Made by a program: the position numbers and the translations under genes
Shown: one piece after another, positions 1 through 7,215 of the stretch
How the letters are laid out: each line of letters starts with the position of its first letter
How positions within the stretch are numbered: position 1 is the first letter of the stretch
Notes under the pieces: model-generated
Database searches by the model: none
Told to the model about the DNA's origin: nothing
What the model saw: the letters and a program-made list of their open reading frames with translations, nothing else
From: DASZMJ01 sp035551935
GTDB lineage: Bacteria; Planctomycetota; Planctomycetia; Isosphaerales; Isosphaeraceae
Assembly: GCA_035551935.1 (NCBI GenBank)
Contig: DASZMJ010000410.1
Coordinates: 1 to 37,644, forward strand
Reading direction: 5' to 3'
Length of the DNA: 37,644 nt

Positions 1-59
1 AGGCGGGCCAGCTCGGCCCGCTCCTCGGCCGTCAGCTTCAGGACGTACTTCTTGGCCAT
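1..59 (-). CDS. IS630-like transposase, N-terminal fragment (runs off the window)
   Basis: Read from 59 downward, the frame begins MAKKYVLKLTAEERAELAR, preceded by an AGG-containing ribosome site. This lysine-rich start followed by 'LTxEERxxL' is typical of IS630-family transposases and their detached helix-turn-helix halves, which bind the element's terminal repeats. Only 19 codons are visible, so catalytic DDE residues cannot be checked. The element's 5' terminal repeat should lie between here and the AraC gene at 83-164. It could instead be a stand-alone HTH protein. Confidence 0.55.
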   Translation of the reverse strand, partial: MAKKYVLKLTAEERAELAR

Positions 60-82
60 GACGAACCTCCCCGTGGACTTCG

Positions 83-997
83 ATGCGGCCGGACAAGGGA
101 GGCCATCTTACCCGAAAATTACCGAGTGACGCTCCACTAGGTGAGGTGGCAGTTCACAAGGGTATGCATCGGACGCTCGTCGAAGGCGTGGAGGTGGCCC
201 GCGTTTCGCACTCGGTTCCCCGAGCCCCGGTGGTCTATGAGCCGAAGATCCTCATCGTCGGCCAGGGCCGGAAACGGGCCTACCTCGACGGCGAGGTCTA
301 CAGGTACGACCCATACAATTATCTGGTCTTGTCCGTGCCGCTGCCGGCCGAGTGCGAGACGGAGGCGAGCCCCGAGGAGCCCCTGCTCCTCCTCGCCGTC
401 AATGTCGAGCCGACCATGCTCGGCGAGATGATGCTGGAGATGGACGAGCCCATGCCGCCGGTCGGCCCGACGCCGAGGGGAATCTCCACGACCCCGATGA
501 CCGAGGAGTTGGGCGGCGCCATCTGCCGGCTGCTCGAATGCCTCAAGTCCCCGCTCGACAGCCGCATCCTCGGTCGCCAGACGGTCCGCGAGGTGGTCTA
601 TCGCGTGCTTCAAGGGGAGCAGGGCGGGACCCTGCGGGCCCTGGCAAGTCGGGACGAGCACTTATCCCGAATCGCCCGGGTCCTGAGGCATGTCCACGTC
701 GAGTACGGGAAGCCGCTCAGCGTCGAGGAGCTGGCGAGGAAGGCGGGGATGAGCGTTACGGCCTTCCACCATTACTTCAAGCGCGTGACGGCCAGCACGC
801 CACTCCAGTACCTCAAGCGAATCCGGCTCGACCAGGCGAGGCGGCTGATGGCCCACGACGGCTACAACGCGGGCACCGCCGCGCGGGCGGTCGGGTACGA
901 GAGCCCGTCGCAGTTCAGCCGGGAGTTCAAGCGGCTCTTCGGCGTGACACCCGTCGAGGAGGTCGAGCAGACGCGGGCTCGACTCGTGGCCGGTTGA
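83..997 (+). CDS. AraC family transcriptional regulator
   Basis: Cytoplasmic DNA-binding regulator, up to 304 residues. Residues about 50-200 match the AraC_N domain (YEPKILIVGQGRKR, then YDPYNYLVLSVPLP). Residues about 205-295 carry the double helix-turn-helix of the AraC/XylS family, including the signature around FSREFKRLFGVTP. The ligand is unknown; AraC_N regulators often sit beside the oxidoreductase they control, but no such gene is adjacent here. The start is uncertain: ATG 83 lies only 23 bp from the start of the divergent transposase fragment, so the first ~25 codons may be supplied by the insertion-sequence end. GTG 146 or ATG 164 are alternatives. Confidence 0.85.
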   Translation: MRPDKGGHLTRKLPSDAPLGEVAVHKGMHRTLVEGVEVARVSHSVPRAPVVYEPKILIVGQGRKRAYLDGEVYRYDPYNYLVLSVPLPAECETEASPEEPLLLLAVNVEPTMLGEMMLEMDEPMPPVGPTPRGISTTPMTEELGGAICRLLECLKSPLDSRILGRQTVREVVYRVLQGEQGGTLRALASRDEHLSRIARVLRHVHVEYGKPLSVEELARKAGMSVTAFHHYFKRVTASTPLQYLKRIRLDQARRLMAHDGYNAGTAARAVGYESPSQFSREFKRLFGVTPVEEVEQTRARLVAG

Positions 998-1581
998 TAC
1001 TCCCCGACACGAGCCCCACGGAGTCCGAGAGCCGTCCTCGTTTCGCCGGAGAGAATTCCCTCGACATCCGGCGATCGCTTCGCTGCCGAGTGCGTGATCC
1101 GTACCCGATCGCGCGCGGTTTGCAGCCTCGGGAGTCGTCGTCAACCGGTCAGCCGTCGACAGGTCGCGGGAGCCGCCGAACCATGACGGCCGCCCCTGGC
1201 GGCCCGATCCGCGGGGCGCACCCCAATCGACCTCCGCGAGGTATCCCCACCGAGGCGGACGACTCAATCGTCCGGTCCAAAGCCAGCGAGTCCGCGCGCT
1301 TCAGTCTGATCGACCGCCGCACGATCCGTCGCGTGCGGTACCCCGACACCTGCGTCCTCTTCCCTCCTCGCATTACCGTTCGACGCCGGGGTTCGGCCTC
1401 GCCGGCTCGCCATTCCACGGCGGATGCCAACTGCCGCGGGGGCTTCGATCTCGATACGCTTGTCATCTTCGGCCCGAGATCGCGAACGCGGGCCGAATGG
1501 GAGGGGGACTGGCTCCGAGTCCTCGAGACGCCTGTCCCCGGCCCGACACGACCCCGCGGCGGGTTGTGGGCGGGGGGGCGG
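998..1581. other. Gene-free stretch between AraC regulator and STAS gene
   Basis: I see no credible gene here. The open frames through it are compositional shadows with Arg/Pro/Ser-rich, motif-free translations. There is no tRNA signature and no strong hairpin. It holds the 3' flanks of the AraC gene and of the minus-strand STAS gene, so it is a convergent intergenic region. Confidence 0.5.
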
Positions 1582-2025
1582 TCAGGACGACTTCCGGCGC
1601 CGCAACGGGGCGGGCGTCGGCGACGAGGCGGGCCGGGCCGGCAGGGCACGGGCGCCGTCGGCGTCGGGCCCGGCGTCGAGTAGGGCCTGCGCGGCCTCGC
1701 GGTCGGGTGCGAAGCTGAAGAGGGTGTCGAGCTTGCTGACGCGGAAGACCTCCAGCACCGTCGGCTCGACGCGGCAGAAGACGATCCGGCCCCCGGCCGG
1801 CTGCGACAGCTTGCGCAGGCCGAGGAACCCGCCCAGCGCCGCCGAGCCGGCGAAGCCGACGCCGCTGAGGTCGATGATCAGGTCGGGCGCCCCCCTGGCG
1901 CGGAGGTGGTCCTCGTAGTGCCGGCGGAGGTCCTGGATCGGCGCCGGGTCGAGCCGGTGGCAATCCCAGAACTCGGCCAGTATATGGCCGTTCACGTGGT
2001 GGATCTGCACCGAGGGCTTGAGCAT
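1582..2025 (-). CDS. STAS domain protein (anti-sigma factor antagonist type)
   Basis: 147 residues starting MLKPSVQIHHVNGHILAEF. Residues about 5-110 form a STAS fold: a first strand, then the loop LIIDLSGVGFAGSAALGGF, which corresponds to the phosphorylatable DxSxxxFxxSxxL loop of SpoIIAA/RsbV proteins. The loop serine is present, so regulation by a partner-switching serine kinase is possible. The last ~35 residues are an Ala/Pro/Arg-rich tail (PASSPTPAPLRRRKSS) outside the domain. A much longer upstream in-frame extension runs antisense through the DUF1573 gene; I reject it because family similarity begins at the Met at 2025. No anti-sigma kinase is adjacent, so the partner is unknown. Confidence 0.85.
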   Translation of the reverse strand: MLKPSVQIHHVNGHILAEFWDCHRLDPAPIQDLRRHYEDHLRARGAPDLIIDLSGVGFAGSAALGGFLGLRKLSQPAGGRIVFCRVEPTVLEVFRVSKLDTLFSFAPDREAAQALLDAGPDADGARALPARPASSPTPAPLRRRKSS

Positions 2026-2277
2026 GGCAGAAGGGTGTCCGGCGGGCTCCGCGGACCGGGCCTCGCGGGCCCGGCCGCCGACGTCACAGCGCCACGCGCT
2101 ATCGTATCCCCCGCGACCCGCCGCGGCTAGGGCCGGGCCCGGAATCGCCGAGGCGTTTCGGCGCCGGCGGCGCGAGTTTTCCGGCGCCCGGCGGTGGTGC
2201 CGATGTGGTATCCTCCCTTGGAGTCGTGGTCCGACACCGCGCCGCGACGGCGGCGTACTCGAAGGGGCCCTCCAACC

Positions 2278-3270
2278 ATGCGACTGGCACTGCTGACCCT
2301 CGCCGCCGCGGCCATCTTCGGGGCCGCCGCGGCCCCCGCACCGGCCCAGGAATGGGTCCCCGCGGTCTTCCCCGATCGCAACGTCGACCTCGGCACCGTG
2401 GCGCGGGGCTCGAAGATCAGCCACACCTTCCGCGTCGTCAACACCACGAATCAAGAGATCCGCATCCTCGAAACCAAGGCCAAGTGCGGCTGCACCGACG
2501 TCCGCGTCGGCGCCCGCGTGATCCCGCCGGGCACCCAGACCCGCATCGACGTCGTGCTCGACACCACCCGGTTCGTCAACTACAAGGCCTCGGGCGTGAC
2601 CCTGACGATCGACCGGCCCACCTACACCGTCGTCGACCTGAACGTCAACGCGTTCATCCGCGGCGACGTGACGCTCAACCCCGGCGTCGCCGATTTCGGC
2701 GTCGTCGCCCGCTCGAACCTCAAGCCGATCAGCCTCGTGCTCTCGTATGCCGGCGGCGCCCAGAACTGGCGGATCACCAAGGCCGAGACCGTCAGCGAGC
2801 ACGTCGTCGCCGAGTGGCGCGAGATCAGCCGATCGCCCGGCGCGGCCCAGTACCAGATCACCGCGCGGTTGGAGCCCGGCGTGCCCAGCGGCTACCTCCG
2901 CGACCAGATCACCCTCCGCACCAACGACCCCTCCGCCCCCTCGATCCCGATCTCCGTCGCCGCCAACGTGCAGGCGGCCGTCTCGGTCGCGCCGGCGATC
3001 ATCAACCTCGGCCAGGTCAAGGCCGGCCAGTCGGTCCGGCGGAACATCCTCGTCCGCGCCGCGCAGCCGTTCAAGGTCACCGCGTTGAAGGCCGCCCGCG
3101 ACTCGCTCTCGGCCCCCCCCCCCGCCGACGCCCGCGGCTTCCACACCCTCGCCGTCACCTTCAAGGCCCCCGCCAAGCCCGGCCCCTTCAACGACACCCT
3201 CGACATCGAGACCGACCTCAAGGGCGAGCCCCCGGGCAAGCTCACCATCTTTGCGCAGGTCGTACCGTGA
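2278..3270 (+). CDS. Secreted DUF1573 domain protein
   Basis: 330 residues with a Sec-type signal peptide (MRLALLTLAAAAIFGAAAAP, cleavage probably near APAQ-E). The first ~110 mature residues are a DUF1573 domain: an Ig-like strand set containing FRVVNTTNQEI and the characteristic cysteine motif AKCGCTDV. Two further Ig-like segments follow (about 130-225 and 230-325), the last beginning VAPAIINLGQVKAGQS. DUF1573 proteins are extracytoplasmic and common in planctomycetes; their biochemical role is not established. ATG 2278 was chosen because it starts the signal peptide and follows a purine-rich GAAGGGG. The gene converges with the Ldh-family gene; a foldback repeat separates them. Confidence 0.88.
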   Translation: MRLALLTLAAAAIFGAAAAPAPAQEWVPAVFPDRNVDLGTVARGSKISHTFRVVNTTNQEIRILETKAKCGCTDVRVGARVIPPGTQTRIDVVLDTTRFVNYKASGVTLTIDRPTYTVVDLNVNAFIRGDVTLNPGVADFGVVARSNLKPISLVLSYAGGAQNWRITKAETVSEHVVAEWREISRSPGAAQYQITARLEPGVPSGYLRDQITLRTNDPSAPSIPISVAANVQAAVSVAPAIINLGQVKAGQSVRRNILVRAAQPFKVTALKAARDSLSAPPPADARGFHTLAVTFKAPAKPGPFNDTLDIETDLKGEPPGKLTIFAQVVP

Positions 3271-3282
3271 GGAAGAGGGAAC

Positions 3283-3360
3283 ACAACCGCAGATGGCGCA
3301 GATGACGCAGATAAAAAGAGAAAAAAATCCTTTCTTTTTATCTGCGTCATCTGCGGTTGT
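3283..3360. repeat. Foldback repeat between convergent genes, probable bidirectional terminator
   Basis: Left arm 3283-3318 and right arm 3334-3360 are inverted copies of the same sequence, from ACAACCGCAGATG through to the A/T-rich GATAAAAAG end. The left arm carries an extra internal 9-bp unit (GCGCAGATG), so the CAGATG module appears in a 9-bp-period tandem. The spacer is A/T rich (aaaaaaatccttt). It lies 12 bp after the DUF1573 stop and 10 bp before the Ldh-family stop, the right place for a bidirectional terminator. Similar CAGATGACGCAGAT repeats are, to my knowledge, dispersed in planctomycete intergenic DNA. Confidence 0.75.
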
Positions 3361-3369
3361 ATTCTCCCC

Positions 3370-4422
3370 TCATACCGGCACCGCCACGCCTAGGCCCCGC
3401 GCGACCTCGGCGAGCTTCGCCCAGTGCGCATCGGGGAGCGTGATCCCCGAAGTGGAGCGTTGTCGGAGGGCGCGGCGCTCGGGGTCGCCGGGCAGGAGGA
3501 TCGCCTCGACCCCCTCGGCGCGGGGGCAAGCCCGGACGTGGTCGGCGAGCGTCGTCGCCTCGCGGACGAGGGCGTCGCGGCCGGCGAAGAGGTCGGGCTC
3601 GAGGGCGACGAAGACGACGTTGTTGCCGCGGACCGGCGCCGGGTCGGGGTGACAGGTCCGGCCGCCGGTGAGCCCGCCGGCGAGCATGTCGAGCACGAGG
3701 GACAGGCCGAACCCCTTGTACGCCTGCGCGCCGCCCATCGGCAGGAGGGTGCCGACGGGCGGCTCGTACAGGCTCGCCGGGTCGGTCGTCGGCTTGCCCT
3801 CGTGGTCGAGGAGCCAGCCCTCGGGCACGGGCCGGCGGCCGTCGATGTAGTAGACGCGGACCTTCCCCTCGGCGGCGGCGCTGGTGCCGAAGTCGAGCAC
3901 GACCGGGTCGCCCGCCGTCGGCACGCCGATGCAGAGCGGATTGGTGCCGAGCCGGCCCTCGCGGCCCCCCGGCGGCGCGACGCGCTGGCCGGCGCCGTCG
4001 GTGTTGACCGTCGCCAGCAGGACCAAGCCTTCGGCCGCGGCCCGCTCGGCGTATTCGCCGAGCCGGCCGATGTGGCCGACCGCCCGCGCCGCGCCGGCGC
4101 CGAGGCCCAGCGCCCGGGCCTTGGGGATGATCTTGTCGAGCAGGCGATGCGCCTGGACCTGCCCCAGGCCCCACTGGCCGTCGCAGACGACCACCGCGGG
4201 CGTCTCGCGCTCGACGCGCAATTCGACCCCGCTCCGATACGCTCCCTCGCGCAACCGATCGACATATTGCGCCACGCGCATGACCCCGTGCGAGTCGTGC
4301 CCGCGGAGGTTGGCCCCCACGAGGCTCTCGGCGACGGTCCGGGCCTCGTCGGCGGCGACGCCGGCCCCCTCGAACACGGCGGCGACGAAGTCGGTCAAGT
4401 CCCCGGCGGCGATCGTCGGCAC
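3370..4422 (-). CDS. Ldh family oxidoreductase (malate/L-lactate/sulfolactate dehydrogenase type 2)
   Basis: 350 residues of the type-2 malate/lactate dehydrogenase superfamily, cytoplasmic NAD(P)-dependent enzymes that oxidise 2-hydroxyacids and are unrelated to classical LDH. Visible family landmarks: the NLRGHDSHGVMR segment with the conserved Ser-His-Gly, the nucleotide-binding stretch around GTNPLCIGVP, the VLDFGTSAAAEGKVR motif, and AYKGFGLSLVLDMLAGGLTG near the C-terminus. GTG at 4422 is preferred over ATG 4452: AGGAGG lies 8 bp upstream of the GTG, whereas the extra ten residues precede the usual family start. Substrate (malate, lactate, sulfolactate or ureidoglycolate) cannot be told from sequence, and neighbours give no pathway clue. 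Confidence 0.9.
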   Translation of the reverse strand: MPTIAAGDLTDFVAAVFEGAGVAADEARTVAESLVGANLRGHDSHGVMRVAQYVDRLREGAYRSGVELRVERETPAVVVCDGQWGLGQVQAHRLLDKIIPKARALGLGAGAARAVGHIGRLGEYAERAAAEGLVLLATVNTDGAGQRVAPPGGREGRLGTNPLCIGVPTAGDPVVLDFGTSAAAEGKVRVYYIDGRRPVPEGWLLDHEGKPTTDPASLYEPPVGTLLPMGGAQAYKGFGLSLVLDMLAGGLTGGRTCHPDPAPVRGNNVVFVALEPDLFAGRDALVREATTLADHVRACPRAEGVEAILLPGDPERRALRQRSTSGITLPDAHWAKLAEVARGLGVAVPV

Positions 4423-4640
4423 GGCGGTTTCCTCCTGGTCTGATCCCCCCATACGCGGTCGGGGCCCCGTTGTCCAGAGGGCTCATCTCCCCGGATCGGT
4501 GGACGGGCCCTCTTCCTTCATCGTCCAGTCTCCGGTGGGCTTCGCACCAGGAGCCTCAGGAGCTACGGAGATGCGGCCTGACCCCGAGTTGATCCCCGTC
4601 CTGATCGACACCGCCAAGGCCCTCAAAGGGAGGGACTGTC

Positions 4641-4947
4641 TCATCCCTCATTCCGTGTGGTTGACAGTCTTTGCGTCAGTTGGCCCGGCTCGGTCTGCAG
4701 CAGCGTCCAGAAGTCGGACGTGGGCAAGTCCAGCCCCAATACCTGATTGGGGCTGACATCCTTTCGAGGGCCGGCGCGGAAGGCGTGGCAGTTCCAGTAC
4801 AGCCGCTTCAGGTCGAGCATCGGCTGCGTCATCCGCCGCTGCCGCGACTGCTGCATCCGCAATACGCTGTTCATGGACTCCACGGCGCTGCCGGCCCGGA
4901 GCGTGTCCTTCAGGACCGCCGCCACTCGGTCGTACGAGGCGCGTTCC
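4641..4947 (-). pseudogene. Transposase C-terminal remnant
   Basis: The minus frame ending at 4641 encodes about 100 residues from ERASYDRVAAVLKDTLRAG through VESMNSVLRMQQSRQRRM to LDLKRLYWNCHAFRAG, closing in LSTTRNEG. This resembles the C-terminal third of transposases I associate with Isosphaeraceae (a 'SSxVExxNSxLRxxxxxR' helix followed by an L-(Y/F)-W-N-x-H block). Upstream the coding sense moves to another minus frame containing a stop (near 4985), so no intact N-terminus exists. It appears to be a decayed element. The nearby plus-strand start MRPDPELIPVLIDTAKALKG (from 4571) may be another piece of the same element. The IS family is not assigned. Confidence 0.5.
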
Positions 4948-5163
4948 GCCCGTGGACGAGCGCGAGCGGCGGCCGAAGGTCTACGGCACGATCGCCCACC
5001 TGATCCGGCTCCGCTGGATCGGCAGGCCCTTCCGCTCGTTGAAGTCGGCTTGCAAGCAGTCGAGCATCCAGTCACTGAAGGGCAGGCCCGACTCCTTCGG
5101 GTCGGTCTGGCCCGCGGCACGGGCCTCGGCCCGCTCATTCGTTTGGTACGGTATTGCCCCACT

Positions 5164-5203
5164 CGATCATTTTGATAGACTTGGCCCATTCGATCATTAT
5201 GAT
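5164..5203. repeat. Pair of 13-bp near-palindromes (CGATCATTWTGAT)
   Basis: Copies at 5164-5176 (cgatcattttgat) and 5191-5203 (cgatcattatgat) are direct repeats 27 bp apart. The second contains an 11-bp palindrome (ATCAT-T-ATGAT) and the first is nearly one. The spacing is operator-like, but no intact gene with an obvious start follows closely. They may be internal or end sequences of the decayed transposon. Confidence 0.35.
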
Positions 5204-6705
5204 GGGCATCGCCAAGCCGTCGGCCGACGGGCCCGATGGTTGGGTCCGGTTCGACCTCGACACAGGGCAAACGCATCTAATTCACAAATCCTTGTCTGCA
5301 AAGAACTTGCGACTAGTTGAATTCCGTGCACTAGATTGCAAATCCTTGCAGGACAAGGATTTGCGAAACACGTGCGTTCGCCCTGGACCTCGACACCATC
5401 GACGGGGAAGGCTCGTTCCATGCGACGTGCGCATCGGGGGTTCACGCTGATCGAGTTTCTCGTGGTCATCGCGATGCATGGCGTCTTGATCGCCCTGTTC
5501 TTGCCCGCGGTGCAGCAGGCCCGCGAGGAGGCTCGCCGGGCCCAGTGCGTCAACGACCTCATGCAGGTCGGGATGGCCGTGCACAGCGACATCGGCGCCT
5601 TCGATACCCTGCCCCCGTACGGGTCGCGCGACGTCGAGCCGAGCGGCCGGCAGAACGACCCGACCCTTGAGCTCACCCGGAAGGGCGGTCGGTGGACGCT
5701 CCCGGACCCGGGCCGCGTCGGCTTCGACTCGCACCTGAAGCCGCCGAACCGCCGGCCGTGCTCATACTGGTGCGGGGGCATCAGCAGCGACGACTTCGAG
5801 ACGACGTCAGTTGCTGGCTCCAATGACCCCGGCGGCGTCAACGTGCTGTTCCTGGACGACTCGGTCCGCATCGTCAAGGGCGACATGCCGCACCGGACCT
5901 GGCGCGCCGTCGGCACCAAGGACGGCGGCGAGGTGATCAGCCTCGTCGCCCTGTAAGCCGGAAAACCGTCGCAACGACCGGACGTCGGCGTCGACTTCGT
6001 GGGCGACTTCGACCTCGGCATCGCCAGGTAGGGGCGGACGCGGTCGGCGAGGAGCTTGTAGCCGTCGGCGTTGAAGTGGACCTTGTCGGCGACGAAGACG
6101 CCCTCGCGCGGCCGGCCGTCGGGGGTGATGCCGAGGTCGAAGTCGCCCACGAAGCCGACGCGGCGCATGCCGAGGGCGAGCTTGCGGATCCGCTCGTTGA
6201 GGTCGCGGTACTTGTCCGTCTCGCCCCAGCGCGCGGGCGCCGGGCCGACGCCGATGAAGAGGATCTCGGTGTTCGGGAGCCGCGCGTGGACCGCGCGGAC
6301 GAAGTCGACGAAGTCGGCCGCGACCTCCTCGGGCAGCTTCCCGGCGTGGATGTCGTTGCCGCCGGCGCGGAGGAAGACCTGCCGGGGCTCGTAGGGGAAG
6401 ATGATGCGGTCGGCGAAGTGGGTCGAGTCGGCGATCTCCGACCCCCCGAAGGCGCGGTTGATGACCTTGTGACCGGTGAGGTCCTCGGCCAACGTCTTCC
6501 AGCGCCGGACGGTCGAGGACCCGATGAAGAGGATCGCGCCCCTGGGCGGCGGCTCCTGGCGGTCGGCGGCCTCGTAAGCCGCGATCTCCTTCTCCCACCT
6601 CGCGAAGTCGTGCCGCGAGGCGGCCTCTTGCGCGCGCGTACTGCCCGGGGAGGACACCACCAGCGGGGCCAGCGCGATCAGCACGACGATCGGCAGGTTC
6701 TTCAT
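5197..6705 (-). CDS. SGNH/GDSL-type hydrolase with aberrant read-through C-terminus
   Basis: From ATG 6705, a signal peptide (MKNLPIVVLIALAPLVVSS) leads into an SGNH hydrolase domain of about 215 residues. Block I is LFIGSSTVRRW (nucleophile Ser), block III is RAGGNDIH, and block V is DKVHFNADGY (catalytic Asp/His). It closest resembles the PAF-acetylhydrolase-like esterases of planctomycetes; exported, substrate unknown. Family-like sequence stops at VRPYLA (about 6025), the normal C-terminus. No stop follows: the open frame continues to 5197 through low-quality sequence antisense to the whole DUF1559 gene. The junction coincides with the inner edge of an inverted 35-bp duplication (5988-6022 versus 6127-6161), which probably displaced the original stop. 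Biologically the gene is best read as about 6025-6705 with a rearranged 3' end. Confidence 0.7.
   Translation of the reverse strand: MKNLPIVVLIALAPLVVSSPGSTRAQEAASRHDFARWEKEIAAYEAADRQEPPPRGAILFIGSSTVRRWKTLAEDLTGHKVINRAFGGSEIADSTHFADRIIFPYEPRQVFLRAGGNDIHAGKLPEEVAADFVDFVRAVHARLPNTEILFIGVGPAPARWGETDKYRDLNERIRKLALGMRRVGFVGDFDLGITPDGRPREGVFVADKVHFNADGYKLLADRVRPYLAMPRSKSPTKSTPTSGRCDGFPAYRATRLITSPPSLVPTARQVRCGMSPLTMRTESSRNSTLTPPGSLEPATDVVSKSSLLMPPHQYEHGRRFGGFRCESKPTRPGSGSVHRPPFRVSSRVGSFCRPLGSTSRDPYGGRVSKAPMSLCTAIPTCMRSLTHWARRASSRACCTAGKNRAIKTPCIAMTTRNSISVNPRCARRMERAFPVDGVEVQGERTCFANPCPARICNLVHGIQLVASSLQTRICELDAFALCRGRTGPNHRARRPTAWRCPS
5338..5364. repeat. Perfect 11-bp-stem hairpin, 56 bp upstream of the DUF1559 start
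   Basis: GCAAATCCTTG (5338-5348), loop CAGGA, then its exact complement CAAGGATTTGC (5354-5364). A further CAAATCCTTG copy lies at 5284-5293, followed by a diverged context (AAGAACTTGCGACTAG), so the motif occurs three times in about 80 bp. The composition is AT-richer than the flanks. It could be the end of an old mobile element, an operator, or a transcript structure. Confidence 0.5.
5420..5956 (+). CDS. Short DUF1559-type prepilin-like protein
   Basis: 178 residues. The start has a type IV prepilin-like leader and helix (HRGFTLIEFLVVIA, then ALFLPAVQQAREEARRAQC), processed at Gly-Phe in prepilin-type proteins. The end has the DUF1559 closing block (GGVNVLFLDDSVRIVKG, RTWRAVGTKDGGEVIS). 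DUF1559 proteins are an abundant, planctomycete-expanded family of inferred surface or pseudopilus proteins, usually around 300 residues or more. Here the middle is only about 80 unconserved residues, so the protein looks internally deleted. ATG 5420 follows GGGAAGG. It lies antisense to the read-through extension of the SGNH hydrolase frame. Confidence 0.7.
   Translation: MRRAHRGFTLIEFLVVIAMHGVLIALFLPAVQQAREEARRAQCVNDLMQVGMAVHSDIGAFDTLPPYGSRDVEPSGRQNDPTLELTRKGGRWTLPDPGRVGFDSHLKPPNRRPCSYWCGGISSDDFETTSVAGSNDPGGVNVLFLDDSVRIVKGDMPHRTWRAVGTKDGGEVISLVAL
5988..6161. repeat. Inverted 35-bp duplication at the 3' end of the SGNH hydrolase
   Basis: 5988-6022 on the plus strand matches the complement of 6127-6161 at 34 of 35 positions; the only difference is at 5994. 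The right copy is inside the hydrolase and codes for VGFVGDFDLGI. The left copy lies just beyond the last family residue and, on the plus strand, also reads VGVDFVGDFDLGIAR before a stop. The repeat is therefore a gene fragment copied in reverse, not a regulatory palindrome. Confidence 0.85.
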
Positions 6706-7215
6706 GAAAGGGGTCCTCGGCCGGGGCCGCTCGGAGGGATTCACGCCCTCGCATTGGACCCGGCCGGATGCAGGCGTCCAGCGTTTCGGGAACGCGGTGC
6801 CGCTCCGATCGGCGTTTGACCGCCCGGGTTGCAACGATTACGTTGGTAGCGTGTCGTTGGCCCCTTCTCGAGTCGAGAAACACGAGGAGCCTCGCTCCCT
6901 CGGTCCGATCTGGCCGGTTCCGGGTGCCTGGCCCGAGGCCGACCGAGAGGGTCGCCCGATCAGGCCGTCCCCGGGCGGCGCTCCAGTCCATTCTTGATGG
7001 GATGATCTTTCATCTCGGACGGTGACATCCCCCGTCGTCGTCGTGGCCGCAGCCTGGGAGCCTTGACGTCGACTCGGGCGATCGTCGCCCGGCGCGAGTC
7101 GGCCCCGTCGACCTTCCCGCGACGAGGAGGCATGGGGTCGGTCCCGGTCCTTTGCCCGCGAGATACACATCCGCCGACCCGCGATGGAGCGTCCTGCCCG
7201 GACGCGTTGAGGGCC
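6706..7215. other. Intergenic region between SGNH hydrolase and histidine kinase (divergent)
   Basis: About 510 bp between divergent starts, so it should hold both promoters. I see no convincing coding sequence: both strands carry short Arg-rich frames without motifs. The 51-codon extension upstream of the kinase start (from 7063) lies here and is not conserved-looking. No strong hairpin or repeat was noticed. Confidence 0.5.

Noticed and set aside
352..1683. 443-codon plus-strand frame overlapping the AraC gene
   Set aside because: It is a +1 shadow of the AraC gene followed by Arg/Pro-rich intergenic translation, with no recognisable domain.
2026..3144. N-terminal extension of the STAS frame, antisense to the DUF1573 gene
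   Set aside because: STAS similarity begins at Met 2025, and the opposite strand encodes a signal-peptide protein with the diagnostic CGCT motif.
4571..4756. Plus-strand frame starting MRPDPELIPVLIDTAKALKG as a real small gene
   Set aside because: It runs into the antisense of the transposase remnant after about 20 residues and has no domain; kept only as a possible element fragment.
4951..5320. 122-codon plus-strand frame (MDERERRPKVYGTIAHLIRL…)
   Set aside because: No recognisable family; it spans the transposase remnant boundary and the palindrome cluster, and its end is compositional noise.
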